Source of the DNA: Opitutia bacterium UBA7441
Lineage (GTDB): Bacteria; Verrucomicrobiota; Verrucomicrobiia; Opitutales; Coraliomargaritaceae
Length of the DNA stretch: 27,967 bases
Reading direction: 5' to 3'
NCBI GenBank assembly: GCA_002480015.1
Contig: DLQD01000093.1
Span: forward strand, 1-27,967
The notes beneath the pieces are model-generated. The model was not told where the DNA came from. It worked only from the letters and a program-made list of their open reading frames with translations, and searched no databases. The position numbers and the translations under genes are program-made. Positions 23,174-27,967 of the stretch are shown in pieces (position 1 is the first letter of the stretch; each line of letters begins with the position of its first letter).

Positions 23174-23195
23174 CGATGTGACGACAGTCACGTCG
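23174..23195. promoter_or_regulatory. CRP/FNR-like palindromic operator candidate
   Basis: CGATGTGAC (23174-23182) and GTCACGTCG (23187-23195) form a 22-base palindrome with one mismatch around GACA. The core TGTGA-N6-TCAC matches the CRP/FNR superfamily consensus. It lies between the divergent epimerase and nfeD genes, 95 and 100 bases from their starts. Confidence 0.4.
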
Positions 23196-23294
23196 ACGTA
23201 TCTTGCGCAAGGTCAGGTTCGGGGGATTCGTTGTTCGAATACTGTCCCGATTGGCTTGCCTTCCCGTTTTTCCATTTCACAGTAATAAGCAATC

Positions 23295-24764
23295 ATGACG
23301 CTTCGTCGCTTATCGGTAATATCCCTCGTGTCCGTGCTCGTCCTCTCCGTAGCCGCGCAGGATGTGCCGTTAGAGCCGGATCCCGCAACGCGCCCTGCGA
23401 CGCCATCAGGCGAGGAGGGATCCCAGATCCTGGATCCCGAATCACGCATCTCGATCTACGTAATCCCCGTCACAGATGCGATCAGTAAGCCGAACCTTTA
23501 TATTCTCCGCCGCGGGCTGAAAGAGGCCATCGCAAACGAGGTCGACATGGTGCTCATCGATATGGACACGCCCGGCGGGCGTGTGGACTACACCCTGGAG
23601 ATGATGGAGATGCTGGCCAAGTTTGACGGGATCACTGCGACCTATGTCGACCCGGACGCGATCTCCGCCGGTTCGTTCATCGCCGCCGCGACTCAAGAGA
23701 TCTATTTTGCACCGCAGGGAAAAATGGGCGCTTCCGCTGTTATTCAGGGCGGCGGTCAGGAAGTGCCCGAGACCGCCCGGCTGAAGGTGGAGAGCTACCT
23801 TCGCGCCAATATCCGCGTGCTCACCGAGGACTATCCTTACCGCTCCGACGTTATTCGAGCCATGCTCGACGCGGACTTTGAGCTGAAGATCGGGGAGGAG
23901 CTTATCAAGCCCGCAGGTGAGCTGCTCACACTAACCGCCAGCGAAGCCGCCCGCCAATACGGCGAACCACCCCTGCCCCTCTTATCGTCGGGCACCTACG
24001 ACTCGATCGACGCGCTCCTCGACGCTCGCTTTGGTGTCGGGGCTTACGAGATCAAAGACTTCCATTTGACCTATTCAGAAGTCCTCGCCAAATGGATGAA
24101 TACCTTTGCCCCCGCACTCCTTGGTATCGGCTTGCTGGCCCTCTTTCTGGAGTTCAAGACCCCTGGCTTCGGGTTTTTCGGTATCGGTGGCATCGTCCTG
24201 CTGGGCGTCTTTTTCATCAGCCAATACATCGCGGGTCTTGCCGGCAATGAGTTGATCCTTCTCTTTGTGCTGGGTATCACCCTTGTCTTGGTCGAGCTGT
24301 TCTTTTTCCCGGGTACCTTCATCTTTGCGCTCAGTGGTCTCGCGCTCATCTTTGGTTCGCTGCTCTGGGCGATGGTCGATGTTTGGCCGGGCGAGCCGAT
24401 CAGTATTTCGGCGGACTTACTCGCCGAGCCGCTCGTTAACATGGTCTTTGGTTTATCCATCGCGCTGGTTGGAGCTTTTGCATTGTCGCGCTTCTTCCCA
24501 GGCTCCTGGATGGCGCGACAGCTCGTGCTCTCCACCGCGGCCGGGGGCGACAGTCAGGCGCGTCGCGCCGAGCGGTCTTCCGTTCTCCCACAGCCTGGGT
24601 GCGAAGGCGTCGCCGTGACCGATCTGTTCCCCTCTGGACGCGTCGAGATCGAAGGCCATCGCTACGATGCCCGCAGCGCCCTCGGGCCGATCGAACGCGG
24701 CAGCCAGATCCGTGTGCAGAAAACTGCGGACTTCGGTCTCATCGTGGAGGCGATCAATCAATGA
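23295..24764 (+). CDS. NfeD-type membrane-bound serine protease (long form, ClpP-like)
   Basis: Protein of 489 residues of the long NfeD family. A signal peptide (about 1-21) and a Pro/Glu-rich linker lead to a ClpP/SppA-like protease domain (about 52-240). There the likely nucleophile is Ser124 in DAISAGSF and the likely base is Lys164, by analogy with the Ser-Lys dyad of archaeal 1510-N. DTPGGR at 91-96 is the usual oxyanion-side motif. A block of membrane segments (about 275-420) follows, then a soluble NfeD OB-fold domain with VTDLFPSGRVEIEGHRYDA. These enzymes are typically encoded with stomatin or flotillin proteins, here FloA two genes downstream. The stop overlaps the next ATG (ATGA). 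Residues 41-51 are encoded by a GGATCC-rich repeat. Confidence 0.92.
   Translation: MTLRRLSVISLVSVLVLSVAAQDVPLEPDPATRPATPSGEEGSQILDPESRISIYVIPVTDAISKPNLYILRRGLKEAIANEVDMVLIDMDTPGGRVDYTLEMMEMLAKFDGITATYVDPDAISAGSFIAAATQEIYFAPQGKMGASAVIQGGGQEVPETARLKVESYLRANIRVLTEDYPYRSDVIRAMLDADFELKIGEELIKPAGELLTLTASEAARQYGEPPLPLLSSGTYDSIDALLDARFGVGAYEIKDFHLTYSEVLAKWMNTFAPALLGIGLLALFLEFKTPGFGFFGIGGIVLLGVFFISQYIAGLAGNELILLFVLGITLVLVELFFFPGTFIFALSGLALIFGSLLWAMVDVWPGEPISISADLLAEPLVNMVFGLSIALVGAFALSRFFPGSWMARQLVLSTAAGGDSQARRAERSSVLPQPGCEGVAVTDLFPSGRVEIEGHRYDARSALGPIERGSQIRVQKTADFGLIVEAINQ
23417..23450. repeat. GGATCC-rich repeat inside the nfeD linker
   Basis: GGGATCC (23417-23423) and GGATCCC (23432-23438) are inverted copies, continuing into GAATCACGCATC. 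The stretch encodes the linker between the signal peptide and protease domain. Its composition resembles the GCATCCC run at 26693-26716 and unlike it the flanking codons look ordinary. Confidence 0.4.
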
Positions 24765-25225
24765 GCGGTATCATCGGTCTGATTCTTGCCGCTCTCGTGC
24801 TGGTCTTCTTCGAGGTCATTCTCCCCGGCGGTATCCTCGGCGTGTTTGCGGGGCTTTGTATTATCGTCGCTACCTGGCTCGCCGGCACACAGTTCGGCGG
24901 CGCCGCCGCTATCCTTACTTTTATCGCCGCCACCGCAGCGGTTGCGCTACTCGTCTATATCGAGTTTAAGTTTCTCGCGCGAACATCCCTCGGCCGGAGC
25001 TTCTTTCTCAAGTCCGCCGTGACCGGGCATTCGAATCAAGCCCGCGCAGAAGACAGCATCATCGGGAAAGAAGGCACTGCCTTAACTCGTCTCAACCCGA
25101 GCGGAAGGGTTGCAATCGAGGGACAAAGCTATGAGGCTTACTCTCGTGACGGCTATATCGATGCCGACACACCGGTCCGCGTGACCGCCCAAGACAATTT
25201 CAAACTCATCATCCAAAAACTATGA
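24761..25225 (+). CDS. Short NfeD family membrane protein
   Basis: Protein of 154 residues with two or three membrane segments (about 3-75) and a C-terminal NfeD OB-fold. That fold contains GKEGTALTRLNPSGRVAIEGQSYEAYS, the same pattern as the C-terminus of the preceding protease. It lacks a protease domain and so matches the short NfeD type that pairs with flotillins. Its ATG overlaps the protease stop and its stop overlaps the floA start, giving an unbroken translationally coupled trio. An open frame extends upstream to 24599, but only through the protease gene and with Arg-rich shadow sequence, so the overlapping ATG is preferred. Confidence 0.9.
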   Translation: MSGIIGLILAALVLVFFEVILPGGILGVFAGLCIIVATWLAGTQFGGAAAILTFIAATAAVALLVYIEFKFLARTSLGRSFFLKSAVTGHSNQARAEDSIIGKEGTALTRLNPSGRVAIEGQSYEAYSRDGYIDADTPVRVTAQDNFKLIIQKL

Positions 25226-26274
25226 ACTCCCTCACACTCCCTCTGGCCGACTGGCCCTTTACGATCGCTCTCGCCGGCTGGCAGCTCGGTGCCGCCGCTA
25301 TTTTGGGCCTGATCCTCCTGATCGGCTTCTTTATCATTATCTCCTTCTTTAGCATCTGGTTGCGTGCTTTGCTCTCGGGTGCGCCGGTTGGCTTCCCGAC
25401 CTTGGTCGCGATGCGCTTGCGCGGGGTGCCGTCTTCTTTGATTGTCGATGCGCGCATCACCTCGGTCAAAGCGGGCATCGAAATCTCTGCCAACGACCTC
25501 GAAGCTCACTACCTCGCAGAGGGTAACGTTATCCAGACCGTGCAGGCACTTATTGCCGCCGACAAGGCCAATATCACCCTCGATTGGCAGCGCGCCTGTG
25601 CCATCGACCTGGCAACAAAAGGCACCGGTAAGTCGGTCCTCGAAGCGGTCCGCACATCGATCAACCCTAAGGTCATTAACTGCCCCGCCTCCGATAGCGG
25701 CCGCGACACCATCGATGGTGTCGCTAAAGACGGCATCCAGGTGAAAGCCCGCGCCCGTGTCACCGTGCGCTCGAATCTCGACAACTACGTCGGTAGCGCC
25801 CTCGAAGAGACGATCATCGCCCGGGTCGGTGAAGGTATTGTGACCACCATCGGTTCCGCGGACTCGTACAAGACGGTCCTCGAATCGCCTGATTCCATTT
25901 CCAAAGTCGTCCTCGAGCGAGGACTCGATGTGGGCACCGCGTTCGAAATCCTCTCGATCGACATCGCCGATGTCGATGTCGGCGAAAACGTCGGCGCGAA
26001 GCTCCAGGAATCCCAAGCCGAGGCCGACAAAAACGTCGCCCAGGCCAAAGCCGAAATGCGCCGCGCCGCCGCCGTCGCCCTTGAGCAGGAGATGAAAGCG
26101 CGCGTCGAAGAAATGAACGCTAAAGTCGTCGAGGCCGAAGCTCAGGTGCCACTCGCCCTGGCCGAAGCCTTCCGCAGCGGCAATCTCGGGGTCATGGACT
26201 ACTACCGCCTCAATAACATTAAAGCGGATACCGATATGCGCGACTCTATTTCTAAGGGCGACGAGAAGGCCTAA
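25222..26274 (+). CDS. floA: Flotillin-like protein FloA (SPFH domain)
   Basis: Membrane-microdomain scaffold of 350 residues, FloA/YqfA (UPF0365) family. A hydrophobic hairpin (about 14-52) anchors it, followed by the SPFH domain with APVGFPTLVAMRLRGVP and the family block GKSVLEAVRTSINPKVINCP. A coiled C-terminal region (about 255-310) is rich in Ala, Glu and Lys. The end GNLGVMDYYRLNNIKADTDMRDSIS is highly characteristic. FloA organises membrane protein complexes in Bacillus. NfeD proteins are its genetic partners. The start overlaps the short nfeD stop (ATGA). Confidence 0.96.
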   Translation: MNSLTLPLADWPFTIALAGWQLGAAAILGLILLIGFFIIISFFSIWLRALLSGAPVGFPTLVAMRLRGVPSSLIVDARITSVKAGIEISANDLEAHYLAEGNVIQTVQALIAADKANITLDWQRACAIDLATKGTGKSVLEAVRTSINPKVINCPASDSGRDTIDGVAKDGIQVKARARVTVRSNLDNYVGSALEETIIARVGEGIVTTIGSADSYKTVLESPDSISKVVLERGLDVGTAFEILSIDIADVDVGENVGAKLQESQAEADKNVAQAKAEMRRAAAVALEQEMKARVEEMNAKVVEAEAQVPLALAEAFRSGNLGVMDYYRLNNIKADTDMRDSISKGDEKA

Positions 26275-26278
26275 TGGC

Positions 26279-26351
26279 CAGTGGGAAGTGTGAAGTGGTG
26301 AGTAGGCAGTAGTTCCGGAAGCTCCCCACTTTCCACTTCCTGCTCTCTACT
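26279..26351. repeat. AGTGGAA-type inverted low-complexity island
   Basis: AGTGGGAAGTG-type units (26280-26312) and their complement (CTCCCCACTTTCCACTTCC, 26322-26340) flank the palindrome TTCCGGAA at 26313-26320. The island fills the gap between floA and the next gene. Units recur in the next coding sequence at 26901-26922. Confidence 0.5.
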
Positions 26352-26359
26352 TGAAAAAA

Positions 26360-27055
26360 ATGGACAACCTCTTCGAAATCATCGTGCCGCTCATCTTCGC
26401 GGCGATCTACTTCTTCGGAAACATGCTTTCCGGGAAGTCTGATGATGCCTCGGCACCCGCCCCACGCCGCGAAGAAGACCCCGATGCCGTCGAGCGCCAG
26501 CGCCGCATTCAGGAAGAGATTCGCCGCAAGATCATGGAGCGCCGCAATGCCGAAGGGCAGGGGGCGTCGCCTGCATCCGAGCCGGCATCGGAAGTGGACC
26601 GGTCTTTGCGCGAACGCCACGCCGCCCTCGAAGAGCGTCGCCGCCAGCGCGAAATGACCCGCCGAGCAGAGGCATCGAAGAAGCGCACCGAGCCCGCATC
26701 CCGCATCCCGCAGCCCACACCACAGGAACCCGCCTTTGGTGGGGCGCAGTCGGACGAGGTTTACTCCACGCAAATGCAGGCGCGCCTCCGACAGATTGAG
26801 GCCACCAAGCGCCAAGCCGCCAAACTCCAAGAGCAAGCGACCAAAGCGACCAAAGCGAGTAAGGACGCTCGCAACAGCTCGCAACAGCCTCACCCTAAAC
26901 TCTCCACTTCCCACTCTCCACTCGCACGCGGTAGCGTGCGCAGCACCCTCCGCGATCCTGCCACCGCTCGCGCCGCCTTCATCTACGGTGAAGTTCTCGG
27001 CACACCCGTCAGCCAAAAGAAAACAAGCACCGTGCCTGGTCTCGCTCAAGGCTAG
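26360..27055 (+). CDS. Membrane-anchored basic coiled-coil protein, unknown function
   Basis: Protein of 231 residues with no family I can name. An N-terminal hydrophobic segment (about 5-24) probably anchors it. Beyond it is a highly charged Arg/Glu/Gln-rich helix with coiled-coil character (about 38-180). The C-terminus reads LRDPATARAAFIYGEVLGTPVSQ, resembling a short tail motif (A-F-x-x-x-E-[IV]-L-G-x-P) I recall from hypothetical proteins of planctomycetes and verrucomicrobia. Two segments are encoded by low-complexity DNA: ASRIPQP (GCATCCC units) and KLSTSHSPLARGS (CTCCACTT units plus a hairpin). A TTG at 26351 could start it three residues earlier; the ATG is preferred. Placement after floA suggests an envelope or scaffold role, which is inference. 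Confidence 0.7.
   Translation: MDNLFEIIVPLIFAAIYFFGNMLSGKSDDASAPAPRREEDPDAVERQRRIQEEIRRKIMERRNAEGQGASPASEPASEVDRSLRERHAALEERRRQREMTRRAEASKKRTEPASRIPQPTPQEPAFGGAQSDEVYSTQMQARLRQIEATKRQAAKLQEQATKATKASKDARNSSQQPHPKLSTSHSPLARGSVRSTLRDPATARAAFIYGEVLGTPVSQKKTSTVPGLAQG
26693..26716. repeat. Tandem CCCGCAT repeat inside coding sequence
   Basis: CCCGCATCCCGCATCCCGCA is a tandem run of a 7-base unit, encoding Pro/Ser/Arg/Ile residues in the coiled-coil protein. Composition is similar to the GGATCC-rich insert in nfeD. Confidence 0.4.
26899..26940. repeat. Repeat plus REP-like hairpin inserted in frame in a coding sequence
   Basis: CTCCACTTCCCACTCTCCACT (26902-26922) is the same unit as the island at 26279-26351. 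It is followed by a perfect hairpin CGCACGC-GGTA-GCGTGCG (26923-26940) with a GTAG in the loop. Together they encode about 14 residues just before the conserved C-terminal motif. Confidence 0.5.
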
Positions 27056-27089
27056 AGGGGGCCACAGTGCCTCCGCTCCGTCTGCATCC

Positions 27090-27967
27090 ATGTCCATCGC
27101 TGTCCATTACTCGTTCTACCTTAAAGAAATTTTTAAACGCTTCGCATCCTCCGCGTGGACTCTTTTCACATGCCTTCTGATGGCCGCCGTCTTTGGCGGT
27201 TCCCCGCTCCCTGCTCAGGGCAGCGCTGCGTCCTCCGTTCAGGCCGATGAGCTGGAAGCCCAGGAGGCCAACTTATTCCGTCAGTCCATTGTGCGCTTGG
27301 ACCCGATGGACTACACCGGGCTCGACTATGGCCTTGGGAGTGTCCTGCGCAATTACTACAAACAAAACTTCACCAGCGCCGAGCACTGGGAGCAGTTCCA
27401 AAGCATCCGCTTTGAAGGCACCCTCGAGCTCGCCCACGGCACGGTCCGCTTTACTGCTTTCAAGAAAAAGCCCGACTACTGCAAGGTGGTCATCTTTGCC
27501 TCCAACGGAGGGCGTATCGTTATGGCCTACGACGGCACCGAAGCCTGGCAGCTCAATACCATGCAAGGTAGCGGCGATCACCCCGATCGCCATCAGCCGG
27601 GCTCTGATTGGAACGCATCCCAACCCGTAGCCACCATGCCCGGGGACGAAGCCCTCAACTTTATCCGCGACGCGAGCACTGGTGGGCATCTCCTCTACCC
27701 GTTGCTTGAAGGCAAGCAACTGCAGATCCTCGGCACGACTACGGTTGACGGCGAGCGCTGCTACGAATTGAAAATCACCCTGCCGAATGGCCAGATAGTT
27801 CGCTCCATGCTGGATATGAAGGATTACTCCGAACGCCGCCAAGTCGTTATAAATAATGTCAACGGCGACGAAGAAGTCACCACCCACAGCGACTTTCGCC
27901 AGATCGACGGCATCCGCGTCCCCTTTAGCAGCACTCTCACGATCGACGGCGAGCAGGTCCACCAAGT
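27090..27967 (+). CDS. Exported LolA-like outer-membrane lipoprotein-sorting family protein (partial)
   Basis: The coding sequence starts at an ATG at 27090 and runs off the window without a stop, so the C-terminus is missing; 292 residues are visible. A signal peptide covers about 1-42: a basic start with hydrophobic LFTCLLMAAVFGG, then PLPAQG. The mature part shows the RFEGTLELAHGTVRFTAFKKKPD, YDGTEAWQLN and DGIRVPFSSTL patterns of periplasmic LolA/outer-membrane lipoprotein-sorting-type beta-sheet proteins. That assignment is moderate. A shorter start at Met31 (27180) would truncate the signal peptide. It is 34 bases after the coiled-coil gene and probably in the same transcript. Antisense and frame-shifted open frames over it are shadows. 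Confidence 0.65.
   Translation, partial: MSIAVHYSFYLKEIFKRFASSAWTLFTCLLMAAVFGGSPLPAQGSAASSVQADELEAQEANLFRQSIVRLDPMDYTGLDYGLGSVLRNYYKQNFTSAEHWEQFQSIRFEGTLELAHGTVRFTAFKKKPDYCKVVIFASNGGRIVMAYDGTEAWQLNTMQGSGDHPDRHQPGSDWNASQPVATMPGDEALNFIRDASTGGHLLYPLLEGKQLQILGTTTVDGERCYELKITLPNGQIVRSMLDMKDYSERRQVVINNVNGDEEVTTHSDFRQIDGIRVPFSSTLTIDGEQVHQ

Noticed and set aside
25153..26016. 287-codon minus-strand open frame over floA
   Set aside because: It is antisense to a clear FloA sequence and lacks recognisable motifs.
27273..27965. Minus-strand open frame at the window end
   Set aside because: The opposite strand encodes a signal-peptide-bearing LolA-like protein in an open frame to the window edge; this one is a shadow.

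Overview
The window looks like a chromosomal segment of a Gram-negative bacterium, moderately GC-rich. It has a TonB-dependent outer-membrane receptor, a ScsB/DsbD-type disulfide reductase, an O-antigen-ligase-type polymerase, an Aas-type acyl-ACP synthetase and a NfeD/FloA pair. Gene content and style suggest Verrucomicrobiota (Opitutae/Puniceicoccales-like). These include Obg without a C-terminal extension, a RAYT with the WYNRNH..GTLW signature, and a basic coiled-coil protein with a conserved GEVLGTP-type tail. The assignment is inference from protein style, not from a marker gene. No rRNA, tRNA or CRISPR array was seen.

Layout. 18-4844 (+): dsbD-like reductase, obgE and an Aas-like AMP ligase, tightly packed. 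4859-7216 (-): recD2 helicase, tail to tail with that operon. 7217-7559: non-coding. 7560-10067 (+): O-antigen ligase/TPR protein. 12938-10072 (-): a compact four-gene run of TauE/SafE permease, ruvC, an orphan soluble histidine kinase and an SDR. 13044-14051 (+): RAYT/Y1-type transposase, then truA (+). 17408-14979 (-): a small His/Cys-rich exported protein and a ZnuD-like TonB receptor with a His-rich loop, ending in hairpin terminators. 17532-19075 (+): rmuC and a Smr-domain protein with overlapping ends. 21994-19169 (-): trkA and trkH, a complete potassium uptake pair. 23079-22153 (-): aldose-epimerase-like protein. 23295-27967 (+): NfeD-type membrane protease, short NfeD, FloA flotillin, a coiled-coil membrane-anchored protein and an exported LolA-like protein running off the end.

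Most genes are housekeeping. The accessory signal lies in the DNA between and inside them. (1) A nested inverted repeat sits in the intercistronic region before the TonB receptor and could fold over its translation start. (2) GTAG-footed hairpins sit near a RAYT gene. (3) Low-complexity, inverted repeat islands (GAATGAT, AGTGGAA and GCATCCC types) occupy intergenic spaces and also appear in frame inside two proteins of the NfeD/FloA cluster. (4) A CRP/FNR-like palindrome lies between the divergent epimerase and nfeD genes. The NfeD-NfeD-FloA-coiled coil-LolA-like row is the most system-like cluster and probably concerns envelope or membrane-microdomain maintenance.
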